DNA of 64,000 nt from Glycine soja (GCF_004193775.1 NC_041021.1:4102001-4166000); one strand, 5' to 3'; shown: positions 1 through 12,540, counted from the first letter of the stretch. The notes: a model not told the origin generated them from the letters alone. Program-made: numbers and translations.

Positions 1-773
1 GGTTGTAGGAGAGTACTCATGGATCCAGACAAATTTGTCCCAAATTTGGGGGAATGTTTTTGGGAGATTTTCTATTGCAGGAAAATAAATTTACAGCGCA
101 AGTTAAATTGAGTTACAAAATATGGTATTACTCCATCCCAATATGAATGTTTTTACATTTGCAAAAAAAAAAAAGAAAAACATAATTCTATTATTTTAAA
201 GAATAAAAGTCGGGGTAAAGCATCATCAAAGAAAATAAAGTTGTTGAAAAGAGTAGCAAAACAATAAGGTTGGTGTTGTGAAAAATTCTAAGTTATGGAT
301 TGTAAATAATTTGGGGGAATGAATGCTCTCCTAGATCCTAAGCTTTCAATCCTAGAAAAATCATGATTTCTTTGTTAGCCCAACCATGTTACAAGCCTAA
401 TAAAGTCCTTAGTGATCCACATTGTGCATGTATGATAGTATTGACTGAGATGATGTGCAAAGTTGGAATTTTACTATTCAATTGTTATACTTCAAACACC
501 TTTATGGAGACACTTATGGGATTGAGAGAAACACTAGCCTTGTGAGAACTGAAGTTTGGTGATTATTCCTTGTGATTTGTCATTCTTGCTAACAATTTCA
601 TCTGAAGTACATCTTGTTCTGCTCCTTTCATGAACTTATGACTACTGTGAACTTGAGAATTGGCCAATGAAGCATTTTAGAATGTATGCAGTTATCTCAT
701 GAATTGTGATTGGTAAAATTTGAAATTTTCCCTTTTGCTTAAGGACAAGCAAAGATTTAAATTTGTGGGAGTT

Positions 774-2072
774 TGATAACTGCTAATTATGAATATATTT
801 TGGGGGTTAAACTATAGAGGAATTTGTAATTTTTCACTTCTAATTTTTCCTTTTTGAGTAAATAATTGTTAAATTAACATCATTTAAGTTTTTGTGTAGA
901 GAATATTAAAAGTGATGGACATATAAAGCTTAGTGAGTAAAATAAAACCCAAAAATGCAGGAATAATTAAGGAAGGACTAATTAAGAAAAGAAGACTAAT
1001 TGAGGAAAGAATGACTAATTAAGGAAAAAAGACTAATTCAGGAAAGAATGACTGATTAAAGTAAGTAGAATAATTAAGGAAAGAAGACTAATTGAGAAAA
1101 ACATTGTTAATTAAGGAAATCAAACTAATTCAGAAGTTTGTTAATCTGCACCTATAAAGGAAGAAGAGAGAAGAAAGAGAAGACACACAAAAATTTCATC
1201 AGAATACAATTTCTTATAGAAGGCAAAGGCTAGAAGAAGGATAAGCAAGCAATGAGAGTCATTCCTTCCCTCCATTCCCTTTCTTATCTTTTCCCCCTTT
1301 AATAAATATTCTCCTTTTGCAATTGTAAAGCCTCCATGATAATGAGAGGCTAAACCCCCTTTGTTAGGAACTTCGCAGCCAACTACTCTTGATGTAATTT
1401 CTCTTCCAATCTATTTATGAATATTACTTTTGCATTATCCTTTCTTATGCTTAATATTATTGTTTGTGGCTTGATCACCCATTTGCATGGTAAGTTTTAG
1501 GGGTAGCATTGGGAAACGTTATTTTCTAATAGAACTAGGAAAAGGGTATCTAAATAAAGTAATCACTAGGGATAGGTTGATATTTGTTAAGCATGTTACA
1601 CATCTCTATTCTTAATGCAATTTATGATTTTAGCTCTGCAAAGGGATTTGGGAGAGAAAATCGATAAATTAGGCTCTTTCGTGTGGGGAGCAAAGTTAGA
1701 GTATACTAGTAGATGCAGGTGTAAATTGAAATAATTATAAATATAGAAAAATCATTGACATTACATCGAGGAGTAGCTCTGGTTGGCTAAGTTTCCAACA
1801 TTCTCATCTTCTGAATTTTCTTCTATAATATTATTGGATTTTCTCATTTTTCTATCTTTAATTAATTAATTTTAGTTCATGTTTAATTCTTTTTCTTGTT
1901 TGATTTAATTTTTAGCAATTTGTTTTACTGTTTTCTATTATCTTTTCCAAATCTTTTTCTTAATTAAATATTCATCTACTTACATACAAACAAAGTCTTT
2001 GTGGATACGATACTCGGACTTCCGTTTTAACTTTACTAGTTGGGATGCATTGGTGCACTTGCCAATTCATCA
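774..2072 (+). repeat. 3' LTR of the leftmost Ty3-type element
   Basis: The LTR begins TGATAAC right after a polypurine tract. It ends near GGTGCACTTGCCAATTCATCA, preceded by the phrase 'gtggatacgatactcgg', which recurs inverted at the end of the LTR at 2694-3942. A TATA-like ctataaagg lies at about 1151. The segment 'aatgagaggctaaaccccc' (about 1340) matches a block in the other LTR. Length is about 1.3 kb. No flanking target duplication can be tested because the 5' LTR is outside the window. Confidence 0.65.
960..1133 (+). repeat. Short tandem repeat inside the LTR (17-21 bp unit)
   Basis: About nine degenerate copies of 'gactaattaaggaaaga' run head to tail just upstream of the TATA-like box of the LTR. 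Units vary by one or two substitutions and by small length changes. Such upstream LTR repeats often sit in the U3 promoter; a regulatory role here is inference only. Confidence 0.7.
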
Positions 2073-2693
2073 ACATAGACTTATAGTGATTAACCAGGTC
2101 ATAAAATTTTCACTTTATCCTGAGAAGGTATTATTCTAGATACATTTGAGCAAATTTAACTATTTAGTACTTTTATGCATACTAAATACCAGAGAAAGAA
2201 TGGCATAAGTTGTAGTGATAATTTGCTGCACATTAAGTGATGCTAATGCATGAATAGTCACCTGAAAATGTTTGCATGAATGCCCTTTAACAGGAGTCTT
2301 GATACGTGTAAATCTTTTTTGTACAAATAAAACACAAGACCAGCAACTCTTATAAAAAAAACATTAAGAAAAGAGAAGGACAATAAAAAAAAAAGTGAAA
2401 AGCCAATGCACTTGATAGATAACTCAACAAATTATCTTAAGCATAATTTTTGCAGAGTAAAGCATTCCAGTAAAGAGGAAATAAGCCATAAAATAAGTGT
2501 AAATGAAGAGTGATAGAGAAACCATACTTGCAAGACAAAGCAAACTTCAAAAGATGATAGCTAATGGCTTAATGCTAAAAGTCAATGTTAAAATTTTAAA
2601 TTACAAGAATTGTATGAAAAGATAGTTAACAACTTATATGTCAAATTTGATTATCACTCACAAAAGGCATATGTGTGTTAACTCATTGTCTAG
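2073..2693. other. Spacer between two LTRs, no gene seen
   Basis: AT-rich sequence between the plus-strand LTR and the inverted LTR. I see no coding exon, RNA gene or terminal repeat here. It is probably host intergenic DNA or an older decayed element. Confidence 0.5.
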
Positions 2694-3942
2694 TGCACCA
2701 ATTCAACCAAGTAGTATTTTAAAATGGTAAGACCGAGTGTCGAGTCCACAGGGACTTTGACTGTACTCAGAGTTTGTATGTGTCCGATTTTAAGCAACCA
2801 ATGAACTAAATTCGATATTGGTCAAATAATGATATGGAATATAAAATTCGACATAAATGAAGATAATTAAGCATAACACATTAAAGAGATAGAATACAAA
2901 CACTCAGGGGGTGAGTTGCCCGTAGAAGTAGAATTACTGAGTGTGTTGAGACTCGGCCTATTGAAACTACTCTTGAAGCAACATTAAGGGTTTTTCACTA
3001 TTTGACTTTATTTCGATTATTATCTTCATCCACTAATCCACCTTAACCATGATCTCTCATGTGGAAGAGCCTAAATTACCTAATTTCACTCCTAATCCCT
3101 TAAGAGCTACATCAAATAATTTTCTTTAAGAATAAAGATACATAAATAAGGCTAAATAATATCATTCTATCCCTAGACATGGATTACCTAGATGCTCTTT
3201 TCAAGTTCTTAGGAGGCAAACACTTTTCAATGCATAAACCCTATAACACTATATGAGCATGGGTGATCAAGCCATAAACTTGATATTAACCACACAAAAG
3301 AGATAATAATATCACAATAATATTAAATAGATAGTTAGAATCATTACATCAAAAGTGTTTGATTGCTAAGCTCCCAACAATGAGTGGTTTAGCTTCTCAT
3401 GACAATGAGAGACTTACTAATACAAAAGGAAACAAGAGGTGTGGAAGAAAATGGAGGAAAGGATCCCCAAAAAGAACTCTCTCATTTCTCCCTTTTTTCC
3501 CCTTTCATGTTTTTTTACATTGATTGCATGCTAAGTCTTCTTGTGCTCGCTAAGCACACATGCAAAGTCTAGCTGGCATAAGTGATCACGTGCTAAGTCA
3601 CCAGATGTAGGCTAAGTCACCAAATGCGCACTAAGCCGCCAGATGCGGGCTAAGCCTGGCCTCCAAGTTGGCTCCTCGCACTGAGCGGTTGTCGATGCGC
3701 TGAGAGCACTGCTCCAGTTCTTCAACCTTCTTCTAGGCCTCCATCTGTGCAATTCTACACAAAAAAAAAAAAAATACACCACAAAGCACTATAAATTAAC
3801 TAACTTTAGCATCTACTGGACAAAAACTCGGAAGAAGCTGAATTCCTAATGTTTTACCACAAAAGAAGAAATAAAAGAGAAGAAAATTAGATAATTGCTA
3901 TGTGATTTAAATATTCAAATTACATAAGCATAACAATTATCA
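2694..3942 (-). repeat. 3' LTR of the minus-strand Ty3-type element
   Basis: On the plus strand it runs from TGCACCAATTC to ATAACAATTATCA, so on the minus strand it starts TGATAATTG and ends GGTGCA, with TG...CA ends. Length is 1249 bp. It is preceded on the minus strand by a purine tract. It shares the 'gaccgagtgtcgagtccac' block and the 'tctcatgacaatgagag' block with the LTR at 774-2072, so the two elements are related but clearly diverged. Confidence 0.75.
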
Positions 3943-5269
3943 AACTCCCCCAAATTTAAAGCTTTGCTTGTCCTCAAGCAAAAGTAAACTAATACTACAC
4001 TAAGTTAGATCAATGGCAATGTCAACAACTGAGATAATTCCATACTTTTCAAACAATTTCAGCTTCCAATTCTCACATTCACACTTGCCATGGTTTTCAT
4101 GATGGAATCATGTAAAGAATGCACTCGGAGATTGAAATAGGTTAGCAAGTATGACAAGTATCAAAGAAAGATCAACTATGCTTCATTCCTCACAAGGCTA
4201 GTGTTTCTTTCAAGCACACAAGTGTTTTAGTTATGTGTATTTCATTTAAATCGACTGGAGTTATAATCCCCAACTTTGCACATCATCTTATTCAATTCAA
4301 TCATACCCACACAATATGGATCACTAAGGACTTTATTAAACTTGTAGCGTGGTCGGATTAACAAGGAAATCATTTTTTTATTCAAACACATAGGTTATAG
4401 GAGAGAATTAACCCATTCCCTATCTACTTAAAGAACCACTTTGACCTCCCAACCTTTATTGACATGCCACAATTAACAATGCACAAGGTTTTTTTTGGTA
4501 TATATTTGCTTTCAGCTCAGATTTCTATATTTTTTAGACAATAATAGGTACTACAAAAGAATGTAGTTCTAGTTCTCTATGTGTCTGTTACTAATATCCC
4601 TGGAACAAAATTTACCTAAAACACTCTCCCAAATTTGGAACAAATTTGTCTTGATCCATAACAATGCTCTCCTATAGCCTAAGATAGGGTTCACAAAGAT
4701 AGCATCAAAATTTAGCTCACCGTTCAATGACACATTCATTCATATTTAGGCTCAAAAGGGTTCAAGGGATTCAATCATTCATTAACGTAGGGTAGTTGTT
4801 TGGCTAAGTGGTTGAAATTAAAATAAACAACAAGGCCTTGATCATATCCACATCATGTATGCACTAAAGCAGTTCAAGAATCATGCAAAATCGAGAAAAT
4901 GAAATCAGTAGTTCTCTGGCAATTAAGGTGCACACAATTCACACGGTAATGTGAAGCATTTAGTTTTTCATCCACAGTTTCCTGTCATGCAAGCTAACCA
5001 ACTAACTCACGCATATTTAATTCACAAAACCATCACTCAACAACATTGCGTGCTCACTCAAAAATTGGAAATTTCACAACATTAATTACCAGTACACAAT
5101 GTCTCAGTCATGCAATCAATTCAACCAAACATGCCTCAAAATGTGTTAACTATCAGAGTTAACCAAAATGTATCATCATTTCTTTCATGCAAAATTAAAC
5201 ATAACAGAGAATTCAAATTTGAAAAGTAACAAAAATTGAAGTAAGGCAGAAAGGAGTGGTGCACTAAGC

Positions 5270-5920
5270 ACATAGATGTGCGCTTGGTGCTTCACAAAAC
5301 AAAATCAACATAAATGCATGGTGGGCTTAGCGCATAAGTGTGCTAAGCCCAATTGACAAAAAAATGAAGAAGAACAAGCTTATTAGGCTTAGCATGCAAC
5401 TAGCGCTTAGCCCAACAGAAAAATGCAAACACTGAGGAACACTAGGGCTTAGCACGTAAGTGTGCGTTGACCTTGCTGCGCAAGAGACATACCAAAATAA
5501 AAGTACAAGAAATTTTTAATTTTTAATTTTTTTTTTTGCTAATCCCAAACTTGTGCGCGCTAAGCCCAATCTTACGCGCTAATTCCAAACAATTAAATTG
5601 AAACTCTAGAGATATTATTGGGCTTAACGCACCACATGAGGCTTAGCGAGATTTGTAGAAGGAAATTTCCTGCAAAATCCGCTTAGCGAGCACGATCAAC
5701 TTAGCGGGAATGCATGGCTCTCTTAGCATGTGCCTGCGCGCTTAGCCCAATTCAAGATATTACAAAATAGAGACATTTTTGGGATTAGCGCAACATGCAA
5801 GCTTAGCTAGTTGCCTATGCGCGCTTAGCATGCATTTGCATGCTTTGCCAGTTGCCCATGCGCGTTGAGCATGCACTTGCTCGCTAAGCGCACATATGCG
5901 TGTTGAGCGCATAGTATAAT
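5270..5920. repeat. Cluster of GCTTAGCG / CGCTAAGC words
   Basis: The near-palindromic words gcttagcg, cgctaagcg and variants recur every 20-60 bases in the 3' internal part of the element. The same words recur in 3540-3720, 38020-38240 and 39750-39990. They are much more GC-rich than the surroundings. The sequence shows the repetition; its role is unknown. Confidence 0.75.
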
Positions 5921-6429
5921 CAAACAACAAACAACAAAAAACATTTGTACTCAAATTAACTAACACAAATATTCACAAAGTCATGGGCATAACCAAAATC
6001 AGCCTAATATCAACACAAAAACAAACATCAACACACAAACCAACTAACACCATTATTAAATAAGTCACAAAAAAAGCAGAGAAAAAGGGTAGAAATCCTA
6101 AGTTGCCTCTCAATAAGTGCTTCTTTAACGTCACTACCTTGATGGGCCAGATGTGTTCAAGGTGGCATGAAGGTCACATACAACACATCTTGCATTTTCT
6201 CTTCTTAGCTAGAGACTTCATGAAAATCATGTATCCTTGAAACACCTTCCATATCATTGCAAGGGAAGTGTTGGTGATCAAGGAGAAAATGGCACTTAAA
6301 GACTTATCACATTCTTCATGCCTTTCTTCCTTGCCAATCAATTGGTGAGAAAGGGTATTGACTTGGAGAAGGCTTTCTTGTTCAATTTCTACTTATGAGC
6401 ACTTCTCCTACTGTTGTTGTGTTCTCTTC

Positions 6430-6903
6430 TCACCTTTTTCTTTTTTTTTCTTCATCTTTTTCTCTTGAATCATGCTCTTCTACAAGACTCTTCTCATGTG
6501 CTTTAACCTCTACAAATTTTTCTTCCCTTGTGACCAAAAAAGGTATTTCAGTCACTTCCTTTACTAGCTTACCAACCTGAATCTCCAGATTTTTAATTGA
6601 GTTTTGATTGGCTTTGAAGCTAGCTTGGGATGTTTCCATGAATTGCATCAATACATTTTCAAGATTAGGGAGTCTTTCTTCTTCATATTGATTGTAAGGG
6701 TGTAACTCTTGCTCCCACCAAGAATTTTTCATGGAGCAAAGATGACAACTATCATTGTAATGCTCTTCTCCACAAAAATCACACTTGATAGGTTGTGGGT
6801 GACTGACCCCTAATTGCATGATTTCAGCATGCTCAGACAACATCTTTAATTGGTTACTAAAAAGCCTTTGTTGTTTGAGCATACTATTCAAAACATCTTC
6901 CAT
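6430..6903 (-). pseudogene. gag remnant of a Ty3/Athila-like retroelement
   Basis: A 157-residue open frame begins MEDVLNSMLKQQ. It contains a zinc-binding-like CDFCGEEHYNDSC (about residues 41-53) and a later segment NLEIQVGKLVKEV (about residues 105-117), close to the coiled 'NLE-QVGQLA' stretch that I associate with plant Athila/Tat-type gag proteins. Gag packages element RNA into cytoplasmic particles. The frame ends in a charged KDEEKKRKR tail and lacks the N-terminal capsid part, so this is a fragment, not a working gag. Pol coding sequence should follow downstream but is absent. The family call is by pattern recognition. Confidence 0.65.
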
Positions 6904-7140
6904 GGATCATCAAGTTTTTCAAAGGTTCCACCCTGCAAGCATAGACTCACAAGAAAAAGATACTTTTTTTTGTTTTTTTAGACAAAAAATCAAAGAATAA
7001 AGAATTGATACTTAAAGGAAAGTACACTTGTTCTACCCTATAGAAATTCATTTTTCCTCTCTTCTTTATTTTGAATTGCTAACATTTGAATTTAGGGAAA
7101 TGACAAAATAGAAGAGAATAGAAGGTATTCACAGAATATT

Positions 7141-8000
7141 CCTTAGAGGTCGCTTTCGTCAACGACAAGGAGCACATGACGTTGTCTATACTATTGCTCA
7201 TTTCCTCACAAATCAGAGCATGCCACGTAGCCTTATCTCTCAGTATGAGACAACATTCTTTTCAAGGAATCAACACTAATCTCACAACAGATCTTTCATT
7301 GAAATATGTGAAAGACAGTATCTACTAAAAAAGAATAAGAAGATCTTTATGAGAAAATAAGAATATCTTTAAAGCAAAACTCTACTGAAATCATTAGACG
7401 ACTAATTTAAAACTTTCATTTGCTTATCCTTTACTAAGCATAGTTATCTTATATTTGAGTTTTATTGTTTATTCACTTATTGAGTGTTATTGAATACGTG
7501 TATTCATTCAAACTACTATTTGTGAAAGTCAAGAAAGGCTTAGTGTTAAATACTTGAGTTTCTTAGATTCAGGGGAAGTCTAAGACATTGCCATAAGTGA
7601 TATTGAGAATACTTGTATAGTCAGTAGTGACAGGTCAAAATACTTGTTTTGTAATCAAGTTTTGATTAGTAGAACACTTTATTGTTATGTAAAGGAGTAT
7701 TGGACATAGCTCAGGTTGAATAAATCAGTATAAATAAGTGTTTCTACTTCTCTCCTTAACAGTTTATTAATCATTCTATTAGTATTTTCTATTATTCCTT
7801 TAATACTAAGCATTTATTTGAAAAACTGTTTTGAAGGCTTTATCTTATTAAGTCATTGGAGGATCAAGCCTGATTTTATTAAAACCTATTTTCTCTTTAG
7901 TGGACAAGTTACTGCACAGATACATATCTGCCTATATATGTGCTAAAAGTTTTTTTTAAAAAAAGTTACTATCTATGATAAACACATTATTCACACCTCC
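7141..8000 (+). mobile_element. Decayed LTR-like retroelement fragment
   Basis: The stretch includes 'gtaatcaagttttgattagt', 'ggagtattggacatagctcagg' truncated here to its core, and 'ctctccttaacag', which together read like the R/U5 part of a soybean copia-type LTR. No coding domain and no clean TG...CA boundaries were found. Treat as probable transposon debris; the family is uncertain. Confidence 0.4.
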
Positions 8001-8226
8001 TTCTAGTGTTAATGTTGTTATTTCAATAGATTGATTGATCATCTGTCATTAATCATAGTCAATGTAATAATTTATACAGCTACTTGACAAATAATTTTGG
8101 CTATAGTTACTTATAAGTTATACTTTAATTTACACTCATAAATATATATAAACTGTAACCTTGAAGCGTATCAGGAGAATTTAGAGAGTCCCGGTTCATT
8201 GTTCTTTTGAGAAGAATTGATTGTCT

Positions 8227-8910
8227 CTAATGACATGTGTTCATGGTGTGAAATGACCTCTCATTGTTGAAGAACAACGACCAGGTGGAACATTTGATTT
8301 TGTAGAAGGACGAAACAAAAATTTGAATTTGTAGAAGGACCAAACACACAATTTGAATTTGTAGATGGACCAGGCACAACATTTTCATTTGTTTGGTGTT
8401 TTCTGTTTTCTCCATCAGATTGAACAAAACTATTAGAGGCAGAGGTTCTGTTAGCGAACCTCTTGATGAGGTTAACAGGCATGGTAGATGTGTCACCAAA
8501 TTTTTTTCTCCTGTTATTTTGCAGGACAAAGTTGCTTGGCTGAGTATGTGGGTTTGAAGGTTGACTTTCTATGTTGAATGGTGAAGCATACTTGTTGATA
8601 ATGATTGATGATGTATCACATAACGAATTGGAAGTTAAATTTTGACTCTTTGGCAGTTGCATGTTGGGTAATACATTAGATTTCACTGTGCAATAAAAAT
8701 TATTACATAGGTAAGGCTTTACTTCAGTTGAGAGATAAGTTATAAAGTAATAGATGAGATAAATACCAGTGCTGGGCTCATTTGAAACTTGATGATTTTC
8801 ACTTGAAAATCGTTTTCTATTATTTATTTTTTGAGACATTGCTATTTTTCTTTTCAACCTTATGTCTGCTGGTGTCAGATTGCTGATCCATGTATGGAAA
8901 AGACAACAGA
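8227..8910 (-). pseudogene. Helitron-type RepHel N-terminal-like remnant
   Basis: Reading on the minus strand from about 8910, the frame gives LTPADIRLKRKIAMSQKIN, then a serine/asparagine-rich, low-complexity region with the repeated phrase GPSTNSN (near 8355 and 8325). The basic 'LTPxDIRxxR' start resembles the disordered N-terminus of plant Helitron helicases as I remember them. No Rep or helicase motif follows. Near 8770 the frame probably runs through an intron (a low-complexity IYLIYYFITYL stretch), so the continuous frame overstates the coding part. Upstream sequence (8866-9796) is duplicated at 50083. It could instead be an unrelated intrinsically disordered protein. Confidence 0.35.
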
Positions 8911-9796
8911 TATGAAATGTCAGAAAAATATATGCTTAATCAATCTGTGAATGTTTTTGAAAAGAAGAATAAAATGGTTGGGCTCCTAAAAATCCATTTA
9001 ACTCATAAGCATGATGAATATTTCAGATTAATTCTTACTGGATGATCGAAGTCCCTTTGTCTCGATGAAGCTGAGTTTAGCATGTCAAAAGAAGAGTACA
9101 CGGGCTGACAAAAAAGGAGCAGGAACTGATGGTCCTAGATAGGAGAAGATGGTGGATTGTTTTTGGCGGCATTGGGAAATATTGCACGGGTAGAAGTGGA
9201 ATGGAATATAATAGTATTTTTTGTTTTTACATTTTGTGCAGTTTTTTAAAAAATCATTTTTAAGCTTTGGAAAATTTATATATAGTAAATATTATTGAGT
9301 AGGAGGAGTACTTTCGTGTGATTAAAATTGAAATTAGTATAGTTATGTAAATTGTAAGAATTATATGATATTAGTAGAATTTAAAATTGATTATTCTAAG
9401 AGTTATATTTATGATTCATAGAATTACATAATTAGTTAATTTTTCCCTTTCATTTAGTTTAGAAAAAAAAAAGCAGTACTGGAATAGGGGGATTTGAATG
9501 AGTATATTATAAAATGTTTTAAGACAAATATATATATATATTTATATATATATATATATTTATATATGACTCATGATCTATATAGAAGAACCAGATTTGT
9601 CTGCTTAATAGCCTCAAGGACCGTTTCCCTCGCTCTTCTTTCTTATCCTATGGTTTTTATATCATTATCCCATTTCATTCTTATCATCATTTAACACTAT
9701 GTCCTTAATCATGATCTAAAGTTGTGGGAATAAATGATAAGATAACTCTTAAATTTGATAAATACATAGATTTGTCTTTGTCACAACAACATTGTA
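8866..9796. repeat. Segment duplicated at 50083-51175 (copy 1)
   Basis: From 'tatgtctgctggtgtcag' to 'attgtaacactt', this 0.93-kb block matches 50083-51175 nearly base for base in the same orientation. Differences are a few substitutions, small indels, and a much shorter and interrupted TA tract here (9528-9567). After 9796 the two copies part: here an LTR follows, whereas copy 2 continues with 'ttgctaaataaaatgtc'. Confidence 0.9.
9528..9567. repeat. TA microsatellite
   Basis: Interrupted (TA)n with TTTATA breaks, lying inside the duplicated block. The matching site in copy 2 (50751-50830) is a pure and twice as long tract. Confidence 0.9.
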
Positions 9797-10763
9797 ACAC
9801 TTGTTGTTCGTAAAATAATAAAAAAAGATATATTTAAAAATTAATAGATTTTTTAGAAATTAAATAAATGAGAAGAAAATGTTTTTTTAATTAAAATAAG
9901 AATTTCATAGTATTAGAAGATAAATAGAGAAATGATATTTTAGAAAATAAAGGGATGTTTTAATTAGTTATTTATTTAATGAAAGATTAAAATAAGAAAA
10001 ATAGAGTAAATAATAGACTCAAAGTACCCTAGTTATAAATGGAGATGTATTAGGTCAATTTTTACAATTATGATACCTCTCCATGTTTTTCTTTTCTCTC
10101 AAATTCGTTCTCCCTTCTTCTCCCAAAACTCTCCTTTTCCCGCATACACCCAAATCTGTTTTAGTAAAACTATGATCTCAAACTCGTTAACCGTTGAATT
10201 GTTTTGAAATATGGACACAACCTTCGGAACTTATTTTCACACACTCTCACCGTTGGAATTTGGGAAATAATGTCTTTAGAGATATAAAAAAAAAACCTTC
10301 CCTCGCACGGAGACTGTAAAATTAAGGCTTCAATCCCTTCTCTGTATCACTGGACATGATGTTATCCTTGTCGGACTACATACGTGAGTCCGCTTAGAGG
10401 TAAGAAATGAGTTTATCGTTATTGAGGTTAGAGTGAACATGTATAAGGATCCTTAGAGGATCAAATTGGGGTTAATTTTGGAGTGTTTTATGCATTTCAA
10501 TTTTTCCCATACAATGATAACTACAAATTCTTCATGTTTGATAGATCAATTGATGCCCTGATGCAAATTGGAAGGTTTAGTTCAGTGTTTGGTTTTGAAT
10601 GTTAGAAACCTAAAAATGTAAGAATTCTTGATTCTTGCATGTTTTCTTGAAATTGATTAAGAGGTTGTGTTCCCCGTGATGTGATCACAACATGTTCTAT
10701 GCTATTAACCGAATGAATAGGTGTATTATTATATGCCTAAAATGTTGGAAGATTGCTATTATG

Positions 10764-10764
<1 letters not shown>

Positions 10765-10838
<74 letters not shown>
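10765..10838. repeat. (TA)n microsatellite
   Basis: About 37 uninterrupted TA units within the long LTR. Confidence 0.98.
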
Positions 10839-10841
<3 letters not shown>

Positions 10842-10949
10842 TATGAGAAGTGATAATGTGTTAGTCAGAAGGTGTGCTGAGACATCTATTGTGAACAAGT
10901 GTGGGATTAATACATTTCTCAATGTGATTATACATGTTATGTGAAGTGT

Positions 10950-11530
10950 AAAGTGATGGCATTGAGTTTTGAGTTATGAATTATACAATCACACAATTGT
11001 AAGACGGGGGACGAGCTTTTGTGCGATGAGTATTGTGATGGAATTCACTGTGAGAACCTGACGAGTGGAATCACTTTGAGGCGCGACAAAATAAAATGAT
11101 TTTGAAAACAATTGAGTAATTGTGTGTATTGCATAGTTCAAACTCCAGTAGCACATATATGATTTTAAATGTGTGTTTTAATGAGATGATTAGTTATATG
11201 AACATAACATATGATTATTGTGTGATATGTATATGATGCATGAGGCGTGATAACGTGATATCTGGGGATTATGAAAGTGTGATGAACTGTGTGTAAGTGA
11301 CAAATTGAGTATGTGTTAAATTGTGATATCACACGTGTATTGAGATGTTATGTGCATTAAGTTGTGAGTTATGAACCGTACAATCACACAATTGTAAGAC
11401 CCTTTAAGAGCGACGAGTATTGTGATAGGATCCACTATAGGAACCTGATGAGTTGGATCACTTTAAAGCACAACGAGTTAAAATTATTTTGAGAACAATT
11501 GAGGAGTCATGTGTTTTGTATAGTTCATAG
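10950..11530 (+). repeat. About 395-bp tandem duplication inside the long LTR
   Basis: The segment around 'acaatcacacaattgtaag' (10985) and the following 'gacgag...attgtgat...cacttt' block recur at 11380, 395 bases later, with many substitutions. This internal duplication is part of the LTR, not of a gene. Confidence 0.75.
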
Positions 11531-12540
11531 ATAGAGTCTATCTGTTAAAATATTTTATGGGTTGGACCTGAATCAAGAAGGAGAGATCTTGACAAACTCT
11601 TCGGAGTCTAGGTCTTTGGGGTAAATACACCAAGTTTGAGTACTCCTTTAAGTTTGTGTCGATCCCACATGGTTAGAACATTCTTGCAAAACAGGGTGAC
11701 CTTGACTGGCCTCTCCCTATGATTTTACCTAGTGAGGATGACCTGACTTACCAGTGTATGGTCTATCTCATCATGTAGTCCTAGGCACCTCACGAGATTT
11801 TTCACTGACATGATACCTCATTGCATGCAATATTGAATTGTAGTGTATTTGTTGCATAACGTCTGTGTAACAATCATTGTGACTTGTTACACGATGGTAG
11901 GTAACAAATTTTGTAAGTGTAAGATGTTGTGTTGTACTTAAGATGTGTTATGTTGAATACATTATTAATGTGAAGGTATTGAATGTGATTTTATGATTAA
12001 ATCCTTGGGACAAGCGATGTTACGTGTTAAGTGTTGAAATGATGTGAATTGTACTAAGTTGATCTTGTTATACTTTTATTATATATACATGTCTTCGTTT
12101 ATCTCTATTTGTTTAGGAATGCGATAACTCACTTCTTATGTGTTGTTTGTGTTTGGATCATGTGATGATCTCAAACCTTGTGTTCATGGAAGCAAATGAT
12201 TAGGTGAATAGGTTTAAAGAATCTCGTGCTAGAGGACGTTGGGACACAATGCTTTAATAGGTTATGTTAAGACATGGGTTTCTATTTCAGTTGCATGATA
12301 TTCTGAACATGTTATTTTACTTTATTTTATTTTATCGCTTAATTTGAATTCTTTTGTAAACTTAAACAATCTTGTTTTGAGCCAAATATGTTTTTAATAA
12401 ATTTTATTTAATAATAGTGAAACGAATGTGACCTTTTTACTCACATGAATTTGTTTATGTAATTTAAATAAAATTGATTCAATTAAATTCTGCATTTTTA
12501 TATATTTTCTTATTTATATGTATGTCAGGATAATGAATGT

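Larger units (their letters stand above)
1..2072 (+). mobile_element. 3' part of a Ty3-type LTR retroelement, with 3' LTR
   Basis: Bases 1-773 are the 3' non-coding internal end of an LTR retroelement cut by the window edge. It carries words shared with the inverted copies at 3943-4700 and 38451-39240: 'aaatttgggggaatg', 'gagagtactcat' and 'aaggacaagcaaag'. A purine-rich stretch (atttgtgggagtt, 761-773) looks like the polypurine tract directly before an LTR starting TGATAAC at 774. No coding domain is visible in this piece. By the company its relatives keep (gag remnant at 6430-6903) it is probably an Athila/Tat-like Ty3 element. The right end is set at ...TTCATCA; an end at 2057 or 2075 is also possible. 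Confidence 0.7.
2694..7100 (-). mobile_element. Deleted Ty3-type (Athila-like) retroelement, minus strand
   Basis: Read on the minus strand, a gag remnant (6903-6430) is followed by about 2.5 kb of non-coding sequence, then a polypurine tract (aaatttgggggagtt, inverse of about 3943-3957), then a full-looking LTR (3942-2694). No protease, RT, RNase H or integrase lies between gag and the 3' LTR, so the pol region is deleted or this is a non-autonomous form. The 5' LTR was not found; the right limit is approximate. The 5270-5920 part is packed with GCTTAGCG-type words. Confidence 0.7.
9797..12540 (+). mobile_element. Long LTR of a chromovirus (Tekay/Del-type) element, probably solo
   Basis: The block starts near TGTAACACTTG and runs to 'atgtatgtcaggataatg'. 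It contains phrases I recognise from the large soybean Ty3 chromovirus LTRs: 'ctcttcggagtctaggtc', 'gacctgacttaccag', 'tgtgatgatctcaaacctt' and 'ctcgtgctagaggacg'. No gag or pol adjoins either side, so it is a solo LTR or an LTR left by deletion. The 3' end lacks the expected ...GTTACA and no 5-bp target duplication was found. Copy 2 of the flanking segment (at 51172) does not resume after 12540, so the insertion was not clean. Confidence 0.65.
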
